Source of the DNA: Candidatus Baltobacteraceae bacterium
Lineage (GTDB): Bacteria > Vulcanimicrobiota > Vulcanimicrobiia > Vulcanimicrobiales > Vulcanimicrobiaceae
Length of the DNA: 64,000 nucleotides
Direction of reading: 5' to 3'
Assembly (NCBI GenBank): GCA_035502855.1
Contig: DATJTX010000016.1
Coordinates: forward strand, 214,244-278,243
Shown piece by piece: positions 25,679 to 34,120 of this stretch. The notes under the pieces are model-generated. The model made no database searches and was not told where the DNA came from. It worked only from the letters and a program-made list of their open reading frames with translations. Numbering within the stretch: position 1 is the first letter of the stretch; the number at the start of each line of letters is the position of its first letter. Made by a program: the position numbers and the translations under genes.

Positions 25679-26362
25679 TCAGGCGGCCCGCCCGTCTAGC
25701 CTTTCTAAGCTGCGATATTGGATCGCCTCGGCGATGTGCTCGGCGCGGATATCCGTGCAGTGGCCGAGATCGGCGATCGTGCGCGCGACGCGCGCGATGC
25801 GATCGAGCGCGCGCGCCGAGAACTGTCGCTTCGCGCTGGCTTTGGCGAGCACGCGCATCGCGGCGTCGTCGAGCGGGCAGTACGTGCGCATCATGCTGGG
25901 CAGGATCTCGGCGTTGGCGCCGATCGGCGTGCCGGCGAAACGCCCGCGGGCAATCGCCCGCGCCGCAACCACGCGTTCGCGAATCACCGCCGAGCGTTCG
26001 GCGCCGTCGCGGCGCACCATGTCGTCGAAGGGTACGCGTGCGATCTCGATCTGCAAGTCGATGCGATCCAGCAACGGTCCCGAAAGCTTGCTCACGTATT
26101 TGGCGACGCTCGCGTCATCGCAGCGGCATTCGGCACCACGCAATCCGCGATACCCGCACGGACACGGATTCATCGAGGCAACCAACTGAAAGCGCGCGGG
26201 ATAGGTGAACGTGCCGGCCGCGCGTGCGATCGTCACCGTTCCCTCTTCGAGCGGCTGACGCATCACCTCGATTGCGCCGCGACCGAACTCGGGTAGTTCG
26301 TCGAGAAAGAGCACGCCATGATGCGCGAGCGAGATTTCCCCGGGTTTGGCGAGCGGTCCGCC
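25679..26362 (-). pseudogene. comM: comM (yifB), C-terminal half, separated by the Tn7-like insertion
   Basis: This fragment reads PLAKPGEISLAHHGVLFLDE (Walker B), a zinc-binding CPCGYRGLRGAECRC and the Mg-chelatase-type C-terminal domain with RQFSARALDRIARVARTIADL, ending at the stop at 25679. It continues exactly where the N-terminal half at 55581-56440 stops. Deleting 26363-55585 joins them in frame within ALVGGG-PLAKPGE to give 512 codons, the normal ComM length. ComM is a hexameric helicase that aids branch migration in natural transformation. The fragment lacks its Walker A part and cannot be functional alone. Confidence 0.95.
26358..26362. repeat. Left target-site duplication of the Tn7-like element (CCGCC)
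   Basis: These five bp lie directly outside the TGTAGG end and are identical to 55581-55585. Five-bp duplications are the hallmark of Tn7-type transposition. Confidence 0.93.
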
Positions 26363-26392
26363 TGTAGGCACCAGTTACTACTGAGAAACCCC
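26363..26392 (+). repeat. Left terminal inverted repeat of the Tn7-like element
   Basis: This 30-bp end starts TGTAGGCACCAGTTAC and matches the right end (reverse complement of 55551-55580) at 23 positions, including TGTAGG, ACCA, TTA and TGAGAAA. Confidence 0.92.
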
Positions 26393-26444
26393 GAGCGCCA
26401 CGACTCAACTTAGTGTGAGAACCGGCGCAGTTAGCGATGAGAAA
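26375..26444 (+). repeat. Three TnsB-type binding sites at the left end
   Basis: Direct repeats TTACTACTGAGAAA (26375-26388), TTAGTGTGAGAAC (26410-26422) and TTAGCGATGAGAAA (26431-26444) all face inward. The first site is inside the terminal repeat. Spacing is looser than at the right end, as usual for the asymmetric ends of Tn7 relatives. Confidence 0.85.
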
Positions 26445-26581
26445 ATCCTACGAAGCCAAAAATGGTGGGGCCCTTCGTTTGCCATTGATCTCCGCGAATT
26501 GTCCGCTTTCCGCGTCGCCAGTTTCAAGGCGCGGGCTCGAATCGAATCGCGCTACGTCGCTAAGCCTGTTAGACTGAGGCG

Positions 26582-26815
26582 ATGAAGATGGTGAACATGC
26601 ACGAGGCGAAGAGTCACCTATCGGGGTTGGTCCGGGAGTTGCGGGAAGGCAGCGAGCGCGAGATCATCATCTGCGTCGCTGGCCGAGCTGTGGCGAAGCT
26701 GGTACCGGTAACTGGCGCTCCGCCGCGCCAACTGGGCATCGATCGGGGCTTGATAACAATCGCTCCCGACTTCGAAGATGTCAACGTGGAGATAACGGCG
26801 CTCTTTGAAAAATAG
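26582..26815 (+). CDS. Phd/YefM-type antitoxin (prevent-host-death family)
   Basis: This 77-residue protein has the family N-terminus MKMVNMHEAKSHLSGLVREL and the strand-turn EIIICVAGRAVAKLVPV, followed by a C-terminal toxin-binding tail ending ITALFEK. Such antitoxins bind DNA as dimers and pair mostly with PIN-domain or Doc toxins. No toxin gene follows in the same direction: the next gene (26888-27448) is convergent and encodes a PIN-like domain. It could be an orphan or act with that gene. Confidence 0.82.
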   Translation: MKMVNMHEAKSHLSGLVRELREGSEREIIICVAGRAVAKLVPVTGAPPRQLGIDRGLITIAPDFEDVNVEITALFEK

Positions 26816-26887
26816 CGAGTCAGAGGACGTTCGAGGCTGGCGATGTGCATTGGCGCGTCTGTGATCGTAAGTCCGCTTCGATGATTG

Positions 26888-27448
26888 TCACCGTTCGTCG
26901 GAGCGCGCGAAATCAGCCCACGGGGGCGCGATCACAACGCCAAATTGGCGTTCGTACAGCGTGACGATTCCGATTTGGTCGCAACGTTCGCACTCAAAGC
27001 TGTGCAGACGTAGGCAGCGCTCGCAGCGCGGAAGGAGCGTGACAGTGACGCGCTCATCGGCGCCAATGTGCACGCGTAGATTGAGGACGAAGACGTCGTC
27101 CCAGTCGATCCTTTGGCCGCCAAGAACGAGCGATTTGCTCACGCGAGCGAAATTAAACGACTTAAGACGCGGATCGACCGTGACTAGACCTCCGCCTTCC
27201 TTACAGCGCATCGCCTGGCATTCTCCAGACGTGGAGACGCGCGCGATGTCGCGCATCACGCGGCGGAAGTCCCGCCGATTCCGTGACAAGACGATCGCGT
27301 TATGCCTGCGGCCATGCTCCTCGACCTTGATGTCGCTGGCCCCACGGGACAGGCCGACCTCGCGATACGTAAGGACGGGGTAGCCGCGGATCGATCTTCC
27401 CAGGCCGAGCGAGTCCTCGTCGGGCAAGAAGGCGACCGTCTGTTTCAT
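26888..27448 (-). CDS. PIN-like (DUF5615/Mut7-C-type) protein with C-terminal zinc ribbon
   Basis: This 186-residue protein begins MKQTVAFLPDEDSLGLGRS, with early acidic residues as in PIN-like DUF5615 proteins, followed by GASDIKVEEHGRRHNAIVLSRNRRDF, where the second acidic site and the LSRNRRDF segment fit that fold. The C-terminus has CERCLRLHSFECERC, a four-Cys zinc site. PIN-fold proteins are usually RNases. The assignment is by pattern and moderately sure. It converges on the Phd-type antitoxin gene. Confidence 0.55.
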   Translation of the reverse strand: MKQTVAFLPDEDSLGLGRSIRGYPVLTYREVGLSRGASDIKVEEHGRRHNAIVLSRNRRDFRRVMRDIARVSTSGECQAMRCKEGGGLVTVDPRLKSFNFARVSKSLVLGGQRIDWDDVFVLNLRVHIGADERVTVTLLPRCERCLRLHSFECERCDQIGIVTLYERQFGVVIAPPWADFARSDER

Positions 27449-27508
27449 CTGGTCTCCTCCAGCGCCTGTCCCGAAGACGGGGCTCGACGCCGTTTAGCGA
27501 CTATAGTA

Positions 27509-27526
27509 GCGCGGGCGCGCCCGCGC
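27509..27526. repeat. Perfect 18-bp GC palindrome
   Basis: GCGCGGGCGCGCCCGCGC is fully self-complementary. It lies between the PIN-like gene and the divergent helicase gene. It could be an operator or just a GC-rich hairpin; nothing else supports a role. Confidence 0.4.
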
Positions 27527-27646
27527 GAAAGCAAGGCAGGCGGGCATTGGAACTCTTTTTTCCTAGGAGAGCGACGTTGCCCCAAGCGTTCGAGGCCGGC
27601 AAGCCGCGAGCTCACCCCCGTGCGCAAGCGGGTCTTCTCTCGGATT

Positions 27647-27680
27647 TTATCATGTGTTATCATTTGACAGCATATGATAA
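27647..27680 (+). promoter_or_regulatory. Repeated TTATCAT sites overlapping the helicase gene start
   Basis: TTATCAT occurs at 27647-27653 and 27657-27663, and its inverse ATGATAA at 27674-27680, where it contains the ATG start. The gene it precedes encodes an N-terminal HTH, so autoregulation by occlusion of the start region is an attractive reading. No Shine-Dalgarno is present before the ATG, so the mRNA may be leaderless. Confidence 0.45.
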
Positions 27681-29707
27681 ATAGCCAAGGTTGGCTCTCG
27701 ATCGAGGAGGCCGCCGCACATCTTCGGATGGGGAAGACGGTTCTGTATACGCTCGCTCGAGAGGGCCGGGTTCCCGCAAACCGGGTCGGCCGAAAGTGGA
27801 TGTTCGAGAAGGAGCAACTCGATGCATGGGCGCGTTCGAATCAGCCCGTTGAGTCTTTTTTTGCCGCGGCCGACTTCAACGTAGAGGGAAATGAATCGTT
27901 GCGCGAGCCGCAGCGAGAGGCTTACCTTCGCACCGCCGAATTTTTTCGCGCCGGCCGTAATCGGGCGATACTGCAGATTCCGGTTGGATGCGGGAAGACC
28001 GGCATCTCTTCGCTGTTGCCGTTGGGGCTGGCCCAGGGGCGAGTGTTGGTAATCGCGCCGAATCTCACGATCAAAACGGTTTTGCTGGAAGCGATGGACA
28101 TCACCAACCGTCAAAAATGCTTCTGGCGCAAGGCTGGCGTACTAACCGGCGCGCAAATGGTGGCTGGTCCGTTCGTATGTACGCTTGACAGCGGAAACGT
28201 GTCCGTAGCGACCAAGTCTCATATCGTCGTCAGCAATATTCAGCAGCTGGCCACGAACGTTGACAAGTGGTTGAACCAGTTTCCCGATGGGTTCTTCGAC
28301 ATGATCATCGTTGACGAAGCCCATCACAGTGCTGCAGAGAGTTGGAAAAAAGTACTTGAGAGATTCCCTGCGGCTAAGGTCATTCATCTTACTGCGACAC
28401 CCTTCCGGAGTGATCGTCGGGAGATAGATGGAGAACTCGTCTATCGATACTCGTTTCGAAGCGCTACGCTAAAGGGCTATATCAAACGCCTAAAGGCGAG
28501 TTATGTCGCTCCGTCGGAGATCGAACTCAGCTTCAGCGATTCGCGCGGGCGTAAGTATTCACTCGATGAGGTGCTGCAGCTCAAGGAAGAGGATTGGTTC
28601 AGCAAAGGAGTTGCTCTTGCACCGCTTTGCAATCAGCACATCGTGGATTCAAGCCTGGAGAGGCTGGAGGAACTGCGGCAGACCGGGACACGGCATCAGC
28701 TCATTGCGGTGGCCTGCTCGATAAACCATGCACGAGACCTGCGCTCCATGTACGAAGAGCGCGGCTATACTGCGGACATCATTCATAGCAAGCAAGATTA
28801 CGATGAGCAACAGCGCGTCCTCGCCTCGCTCAAGAATGGCACACTAGATTGCATAGTACAGGTGCAGATGCTGGGAGAGGGTTTTGATCATCCTCATCTG
28901 AGTGTTGCGGCGATCTTCCGTCCTTTCCGGTCTCTTTCTCCCTACGTACAGTTCGTGGGCCGGATCATGCGCGTGATCGTGCAGAACAATCCGACGCACC
29001 CAGATAATGTCGGACATATCGTTACGCACCTGGGTATGAACCTTGATCGGCGTTTGAGTGAGTTCAAGCAGTTTGAGCGCGACGATGAGGCTTTTTGGGC
29101 GAAACTCATAGAAGGCGCTGATCCTGAGGTCCCCATTTCAGTGCGCGAGGGGGATGCGCGATTGTCCGCGGATGAGAGCCCCATCGTTGTACGTGGCGAA
29201 ATTGTCGAAGGGCTCTGGGAGGAAGACTTCGCTCCGCTTGAGGACCAGGAAATTGTCGCGGAGCTGCGGGAGCGTTTGGAGTTACTTGGGCTTGACCCGA
29301 GTGAAGCCGAAGAACTCGTAAAGAAGTCAAAGCCCGGTGGTAAGCAAAAGCGGCCGCCTTCGTCAGGCTTTCCCGTCTTGCCGCAACGCGCTCTCGAACA
29401 AGCTCGCAAGCGTTTGTATGAACAAGGAGCTCGTCTCGCTAAGATTGTCCTAAACCACGTCGAGCTTGATATTGCTGGTCGTGAACTTCCGTATCAATAC
29501 ACAGCCTTGGGGATAAGTGGTCGAAACAATCTTGTTGCGGCGATCGCGATGGTGAATAAAGAGATCAACAAGCGCCTCGGTAAAGACCGCTCCCTGTGTT
29601 CTTTAGAGGAAATTGACGCGGTTCTTGGCCAGGTCAATGATGTAGTGCAGACCATAGCGCGCCGCGTCAGAAAAGCGAAAACCGAATATGAAAACCGCAA
29701 AGCCTAA
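27674..29707 (+). CDS. HTH-fused DEAD/DEAH-box helicase (candidate defence protein)
   Basis: This 677-residue protein has an N-terminal excisionase/MerR-like HTH (about residues 6-55, WLSIEEAAAHLRMGKTVLYTLAREGRVP). A type III restriction-like helicase follows: Walker A VGCGKT near residue 105, DEAH near residue 215, LTATPFRSDRR, and helicase C motifs QMLGEGFDHP and QFVGRIMR. The C-terminal 180 residues are unassigned and mostly helical. The fusion of a promoter-type HTH to a helicase is unusual. Two small downstream genes follow at close spacing, suggesting a three-gene unit. Confidence 0.85.
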   Translation: MINSQGWLSIEEAAAHLRMGKTVLYTLAREGRVPANRVGRKWMFEKEQLDAWARSNQPVESFFAAADFNVEGNESLREPQREAYLRTAEFFRAGRNRAILQIPVGCGKTGISSLLPLGLAQGRVLVIAPNLTIKTVLLEAMDITNRQKCFWRKAGVLTGAQMVAGPFVCTLDSGNVSVATKSHIVVSNIQQLATNVDKWLNQFPDGFFDMIIVDEAHHSAAESWKKVLERFPAAKVIHLTATPFRSDRREIDGELVYRYSFRSATLKGYIKRLKASYVAPSEIELSFSDSRGRKYSLDEVLQLKEEDWFSKGVALAPLCNQHIVDSSLERLEELRQTGTRHQLIAVACSINHARDLRSMYEERGYTADIIHSKQDYDEQQRVLASLKNGTLDCIVQVQMLGEGFDHPHLSVAAIFRPFRSLSPYVQFVGRIMRVIVQNNPTHPDNVGHIVTHLGMNLDRRLSEFKQFERDDEAFWAKLIEGADPEVPISVREGDARLSADESPIVVRGEIVEGLWEEDFAPLEDQEIVAELRERLELLGLDPSEAEELVKKSKPGGKQKRPPSSGFPVLPQRALEQARKRLYEQGARLAKIVLNHVELDIAGRELPYQYTALGISGRNNLVAAIAMVNKEINKRLGKDRSLCSLEEIDAVLGQVNDVVQTIARRVRKAKTEYENRKA

Positions 29708-29960
29708 GGGACGCGTCCCATCGCTAATTGGCGCCAGTCTTGGCGCACCGACGGTCTATGAAGTACAGAGGGTGTGCGAGTGCAGACGCTGCAATGTTTC
29801 AATGCCAAACGGCACCAAGTGCTTTCTAATTCCTCAGCTTGGAGGCGCATTCTCCAATAAACGTCGGTATTGCTGCACCTGCTTCGAGAGCATCTTGCAA
29901 AAGACTCAAGCTGATCTTGACTCACTTGTCGGAGAACTCAAGCGAGTCACTCAAGCGTAG
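29688..29960 (+). CDS. Small Cys-rich (zinc-binding) protein
   Basis: This 90-residue protein's ATG lies 20 bp inside the 3' end of the helicase gene, so translation is probably coupled. It contains CECRRC, an isolated Cys (GTKCFLIP) and YCCTC, a pattern like a treble-clef or FYVE-type zinc finger, followed by a helix ending VGELKRVTQA. It probably serves as a partner of the helicase. The family is not recognised. Confidence 0.65.
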   Translation: MKTAKPKGRVPSLIGASLGAPTVYEVQRVCECRRCNVSMPNGTKCFLIPQLGGAFSNKRRYCCTCFESILQKTQADLDSLVGELKRVTQA

Positions 29961-29999
29961 CTTCGCCTTGCAAAGCGCCGCTGGAGATCCGGCGCGAGA

Positions 30000-30869
30000 T
30001 TGGACCGAGAGGAAATGGAATACTTCACCGAGCGGGAGCACGGTTTGCGGCCCCGGACAATTGATTCAAGCACCTCGGAAGCAGATGTAGGTCTCCGCGC
30101 GATTATTGACACGTTCGTCGGACGCAACTTCTTCGCTGAATACTACCCTGTCACGTGCCCAGACGGCCGGGGCGTCGTAGGCACAGATGTCGGTCTCCTA
30201 GAGCGGGATGCAAACGGTCGCAACATCCGCTGGACTGACGCACCGAGCGAAAGTCAGGATCAGTTATTCGACCTAATCGAATTCAGCTTCTCCCGGTTAA
30301 GCAAACCGAGAGAACGAGACTATCACGACTATTTTGGACACTCACACCTCATATTTGACAGGTCGGAAGGCCAGCGCGAGTTGCGCGATGCAGTGAACGA
30401 AGTCTTTCGTCGCCATGGCCTCGCCTTTGAGCTTAACGGGAGTGGGCGCGTCACGCGACTTTTTCCCGCCGAACAGGCTGCTGTACTTAATATGCCGTTT
30501 AGCACCGGCGATGCGTCGCTGGATGACCTTCTGGCGGCGGCGCGTACGAAATTCATTGATCCTCGTCCTGAAGTGCGAAAGGAGGCTCTTGAAAAGCTTT
30601 GGGATGCTTGGGAACGTCTAAAGACGTTAGAGGATCCGGATAAGAAGGTGTCCGTATCCGCGTTGGTCGCCCGAACGTCTTCACAAGCGTCGTTTCGCGA
30701 ACTGATGGAGGAGGAAGCAAAGACTCTGACCCAGATCGGGAACTCGTTCATGATACGTCATAGCGAAATCGGAAGGACGCCGATCGATACATCGCTAGAG
30801 ATTGACTATCTCTTTTTGCGCTGCCACGGAACAATAATGACGCTGTTGCGCGCCTCCGGTCGAGCTTAG
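30000..30869 (+). CDS. Protein of unknown function in helicase operon (possible abortive-infection-type effector)
   Basis: This 289-residue soluble protein has an N-terminal part (1-150) with DYHDYFGHSHLIFDRSEGQRE. The C-terminal part (160-289) is alpha-helical, with EALEKLWDAWERLKTL and, near the end, IGNSFMIRHSEIGR followed by DYLFLRCHGTIMTLL. The RH and helix pattern resembles C-terminal domains of Abi-type proteins, but I cannot name a family. It starts at TTG 30000, 39 bp after the Cys-rich gene, so it probably belongs to the helicase operon. Confidence 0.6.
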   Translation: MDREEMEYFTEREHGLRPRTIDSSTSEADVGLRAIIDTFVGRNFFAEYYPVTCPDGRGVVGTDVGLLERDANGRNIRWTDAPSESQDQLFDLIEFSFSRLSKPRERDYHDYFGHSHLIFDRSEGQRELRDAVNEVFRRHGLAFELNGSGRVTRLFPAEQAAVLNMPFSTGDASLDDLLAAARTKFIDPRPEVRKEALEKLWDAWERLKTLEDPDKKVSVSALVARTSSQASFRELMEEEAKTLTQIGNSFMIRHSEIGRTPIDTSLEIDYLFLRCHGTIMTLLRASGRA

Positions 30870-31446
30870 CGATACAGCGCGAGCTAAGGACGCTGCCGCG
30901 GCTCACGCCTAGAGGCATTGCCTGATCCGCTTCGCTTGCTCCAAGCTTTCCGGCGATGAAGGTAAACAGTTTAAGGGCGGTTCGCGCTTCCTTTGTCTTT
31001 CGGCGGTTTCTCGCCATCAGTTCCCTCCCGTGGCAGGAAGCGTGGAACCACAGATTAGCCGCGAGTCGCGAGGGGACAGCCGCCTAGACTCACAGCAAGA
31101 TCTAGGAAAGGAAAGTCCCGCAGCGGCCCTAGGCCGGGTACTGTCCACTATATGCGTGATTTCGAAAAATATCTGATCGTCCTTTGGCCAGTCTTGCATT
31201 CCGACGAGTCGACAACGATCGGTGACATCGGCGACGGTTCATGGGAACACCGTCGGCCGATTCTAAAGCGGGCCCTCATTCGGTGGAATTAGATTAGGCG
31301 GCGCGGTGGAGCATTCAACAGTCGAGACATAAATAGCAGACTTCAACCGAAGCACACTCCTGGTCGTTGTGATTGACAGCAGCCTCTTCGCTCCGCGTTA
31401 GGTGCAAAGTGGTTGCCGCCGCTGCGCCACGAGTATAGAATGGGCC
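30870..31446. other. 577-bp region without a confident gene
   Basis: A minus-strand frame 31017-30748 starts after GGGAGGGAACTG and begins MARNRRKTKEARTALKLF, but it runs about 120 bp antisense into the preceding gene and has no recognisable features, so I leave it as a weak candidate. The rest holds no repeat or hairpin that stands out. Confidence 0.3.
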
Positions 31447-32058
31447 ATGGCGATGGAAACGCGCGAGAAGAACAAAAAGGCAACCGCGAGAAAAGCGCTG
31501 GCGGATAAAGGCGGACGAAAGCTCGCCGGCGATAGGAGTGTGCCGCTGCCTGTCGATGCGCCCGTAAAGCCCATTACGAGCCACAAACCAATGAAACCCG
31601 TGCGGTTGTCGGTACAAGCGCTTGCGAAAGCGGATACGCGAGCTTTCCGTGCCCAAGCTTCGCGCGAACTGCTAATTATCAGGAATGCGTTTCAGCTATC
31701 CTCCCCGGAACTTGGATCCATATTCGGCGTCACGCGTCAAGCGATCGATAAGTGGTTCGAAGGTACTGTTCCTAATAACCGGGTGGCCGACGTCAGTCGT
31801 GTTGCTCAGGTCGCCGAAGAACTCGCTCTACTCTTCAAGAAACAGTCTCTACCCGCGATCGTTCGCGGTCCGATGCGCGGGCTCGGTAATCGCAGCGTTC
31901 TCGACGTGCTCCGAACCGAGGGGCCGGCACCTATGTACGAGTTCTTCCGAATGATGCGTGAACTCATTCCCGGAGCACGGCCCGTCAGCGCGCAAGCCCA
32001 GCCTAAACGGTCACAACTACCAAGCGCGCTGTCAGGGACTAAAAAACGACGTCCTTAA
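31447..32058 (+). CDS. HTH protein paralogous to the RES-associated antitoxin
   Basis: This 203-residue protein from ATG 31447 has a Lys/Arg-rich N-terminus of about 60 residues and a helix-turn-helix in FQLSSPELGSIFGVTRQAI followed by DKWFEG. The remainder (NRVADVSRVAQVAEELALLF, PAIVRGP, RSVLDVLRTEGP) aligns along its length with the antitoxin encoded at 33620-34120. There is no RES toxin next to it. Instead a PD-(D/E)XK-like gene converges on it with overlapping stops. It may be an orphan antitoxin or regulator. Confidence 0.7.
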   Translation: MAMETREKNKKATARKALADKGGRKLAGDRSVPLPVDAPVKPITSHKPMKPVRLSVQALAKADTRAFRAQASRELLIIRNAFQLSSPELGSIFGVTRQAIDKWFEGTVPNNRVADVSRVAQVAEELALLFKKQSLPAIVRGPMRGLGNRSVLDVLRTEGPAPMYEFFRMMRELIPGARPVSAQAQPKRSQLPSALSGTKKRRP

Positions 32059-32936
32059 AGGCTCGGCGCTATTACTGTCCGCAGTATCCATCGCTTTCTG
32101 ACGTCACCGCGTTCGCCGGAAAAATCGCGCTCAAGCTTCGCTGCCTCTCGTAAGCATAGCGTCGGGTCATATATGAAGATAAGTAGCACATCGCAATCTG
32201 CGTCGCGCGAATAGACTTCGATCTTCTTATAGATACTTGGCTCGACTTTGGTGTCCCAGTGATTTCGATCCCTCACAAACTTGACTTCTAAAAAGACCTT
32301 TTCGCCTCGGAGCGCAAAGTCAACCCTGCCCGCTCGATCACCGAGCTTTGGAGTCCACTCTTCGTCGCTCAGCACCGGATAACGCATGATGAGATATGAA
32401 CGCAGCAGATCCTGAAGGTCAAACTCGTCCTCCATCGGCATCGTGTCCGTGCGGTGGTCGTGACGATGCTCCGGTTGTAGCTCACGAAGTGCCCTGGGAA
32501 CCGCTCGCAGAAGCTCTTCGATCTCGTTTGCGACGATCGTTGGGCTCGATGATGAAGGTGCAGCATTGTAGGTGGGCGCCGTCGTCGTGGCGCCGGGCGC
32601 AGGGGCCTGCGCGTCTAGTGCCCCGTCGTGCCACGTCAACCCGTCTCGCTTGAGCGCGTTGATAAGCGGAATACTCGCCTGCGCGCTGCGCACGGCGATC
32701 ACATCTAAGAGCTGAGCTAGCGCACGACGCAGCCGTCTTTGAACAGACTCGTCAGCTAAATCGAGTGAGTTTATGTAACTGTTAAAGACTGGCTTTCGTG
32801 AAGTAGCCTCTGACTCTAGCGTGTGCGGGAACCCGGCCCCTTCGAAAGCGTTTTGGATGTCTCGAATCACGAGATGTGTGCTTGATGCGTCGCGGAAAAG
32901 CGCGAGCGTTCCTAAGCCGATATTGCCGCTAGACAT
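32055..32936 (-). CDS. PD-(D/E)XK-like nuclease domain protein
   Basis: This is a 293-residue protein. The C-terminal half has the core of a restriction-endonuclease fold: GDRAGRVDFALRGEKVFLEVKFVRD (Asp in VDF, Glu-x-Lys in EVK), followed by DVLLIFIYDP. The N-terminal 100 residues (DASSTHLVIRDIQNAFEGAG) are helical, and a Pro/Ala/Ser linker (about 115-140) joins them. It probably is a stand-alone nuclease effector. It converges on the HTH paralogue gene and lies downstream of two small minus-strand genes. Confidence 0.65.
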   Translation of the reverse strand: MSSGNIGLGTLALFRDASSTHLVIRDIQNAFEGAGFPHTLESEATSRKPVFNSYINSLDLADESVQRRLRRALAQLLDVIAVRSAQASIPLINALKRDGLTWHDGALDAQAPAPGATTTAPTYNAAPSSSSPTIVANEIEELLRAVPRALRELQPEHRHDHRTDTMPMEDEFDLQDLLRSYLIMRYPVLSDEEWTPKLGDRAGRVDFALRGEKVFLEVKFVRDRNHWDTKVEPSIYKKIEVYSRDADCDVLLIFIYDPTLCLREAAKLERDFSGERGDVRKRWILRTVIAPSL

Positions 32937-32977
32937 GTCTTAACGCAGAGGGACCAGCGCTTTGATCATTGCGCAGC

Positions 32978-33265
32978 CTACTTAAAGCCTTTCAGCGTTG
33001 AGACCACTTCATCAATGGTAGTCACGACGTTTTCACAATAAGCCTCGCCCAGGCGCATACTATCGAGCTGCTCCTCTCGCCCCTCGCGGCGACCCGGAAC
33101 GTCCCATTTTTCAATCGATCGATGATAAAAGCGAGCCATATCGTCGAAATTCACCCGCGCGTGAGTTAGATCGTCGATTAGCTCAGTGTCGTAGCGACGG
33201 TTACGCAATGCATTGCCTACCCAGCTGTGATAGAACGTCGGGAGACGGCTTACATCAATTGGCAC
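32978..33265 (-). CDS. Small protein of unknown function upstream of the nuclease
   Basis: This 95-residue, mostly helical, charged protein contains RLPTFYHSWVGNALRN and ARFYHRSIEKWDVPGRR. It reads in the same direction as the PD-(D/E)XK-like gene 42 bp downstream and may form an operon with it, perhaps as an immunity or regulatory partner. No family recognised. Confidence 0.5.
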   Translation of the reverse strand: MPIDVSRLPTFYHSWVGNALRNRRYDTELIDDLTHARVNFDDMARFYHRSIEKWDVPGRREGREEQLDSMRLGEAYCENVVTTIDEVVSTLKGFK

Positions 33266-33334
33266 GGAGCACTCCTCCTAAAACTACAGAAGGCCGCCAA
33301 ATTGCGTGCCTCTTGCGTTGCTGCCGCGGCGGAA

Positions 33335-33550
33335 CTAGCGCGGCAATTTGTCTCGGTCGTAGCCGCGCACGTCGAACCTTGCGAGAAGCCAAGCCTGCAG
33401 TCTCGCACGCTCCCGCGTTGTTAGCTTCTCCGTTATCAGCCTTTTGACGGCCTCCACGGCCTGGGAGTCACTATTCTTGGCCACAGTCGGCGGGTTCGGC
33501 AAGCGAGCCCGAACGCCTGTTCGTATTTTTGGCGTCAAAAAGTCGCTCAA
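33335..33550 (-). CDS. Small basic protein of unknown function
   Basis: This 71-residue frame from TTG 33550 has a Pro-rich N-terminus and a helical C-terminal half, VKRLITEKLTTRERARLQAW followed by FDVRGYDRDKL, which looks like a genuine protein segment. It would be the first gene of a minus-strand set (33550 to 32055), divergent from the Xre/RES pair. The call rests on composition and position only. Confidence 0.4.
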   Translation of the reverse strand: MSDFLTPKIRTGVRARLPNPPTVAKNSDSQAVEAVKRLITEKLTTRERARLQAWLLARFDVRGYDRDKLPR

Positions 33551-33585
33551 GTAGGACGGAAAGTGGCGCTCACCGTAGGCACCTG

Positions 33586-33597
33586 GTAGGCTCCTAC
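33586..33597. promoter_or_regulatory. Inverted repeat upstream of the Xre/RES operon
   Basis: GTAGG-CT-CCTAC lies 23 bp before the antitoxin start. Related GTAGG half-sites lie at 33551 and 33574 and just downstream. It is a candidate operator for the antitoxin. The gene start at 33620 has a good TAGGAGA ribosome-binding site. Confidence 0.4.
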
Positions 33598-33619
33598 AAT
33601 GTGGTGGTAGGATAGGAGA

Positions 33620-34120
33620 ATGGACGAGAAAAAGGGGGGCGGGCGAACTCCCCGCTTTCGATTACTCGAGCGGCTACTCTATCCTCATGAATTTATCGCG
33701 GGCGTCCTTCGTAAGGCCGGACTTTTTAGCGTTCACGCGCTAGGCACACAGTACATTTCCCTTCCCGACGACGCGCCGGTCGGGCCAAGCGTACTCGAGA
33801 ACGATAATGGCGCCCTCGACGCTATCAAGACGATCTTCGGACTTTCCGAAGCAGAACTCGCGGATCTCTTCCCGGTCCGCCGAGAATCGATCGCCGGCTG
33901 GCGCAAGACCGGCATTCCGTCCGCACGGCGAGCGAGCGTTGCGCGCATAGTCGACCTCGCGCTGCTGCTTCACCGTATCATCAAGCCGGAGCGCATACCG
34001 GAAATCGTACGCACGAACGATGACTGGCTGCCGGATCGCACCATCCTGGATACAATCAAACGTCACGGACCAGATGCGGTGAACGGGTATCTAATTCGGC
34101 TCTTTTCCTACGCCCAGTGA
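33620..34120 (+). CDS. Xre-type antitoxin of RES toxin
   Basis: This 166-residue protein has an HTH region around FGLSEAELADLFPVRRESIAG and the C-terminal module PERIPEIVR, then RTILDTIKRHGPDAVNGYL, of the MbcA/ParS/Xre antitoxin group, which neutralises RES-domain toxins. ATG 33620 has a clear TAGGAGA site. Its stop overlaps the RES toxin start (GTGA). It is paralogous to the protein encoded at 31447-32058. Confidence 0.82.
   Translation: MDEKKGGGRTPRFRLLERLLYPHEFIAGVLRKAGLFSVHALGTQYISLPDDAPVGPSVLENDNGALDAIKTIFGLSEAELADLFPVRRESIAGWRKTGIPSARRASVARIVDLALLLHRIIKPERIPEIVRTNDDWLPDRTILDTIKRHGPDAVNGYLIRLFSYAQ

Noticed and set aside
27664..27692. TTGACA at 27664 as a -35 box for the helicase gene
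   Set aside because: No TATAAT-like hexamer lies 16-18 bp downstream, and transcription would start inside the gene.
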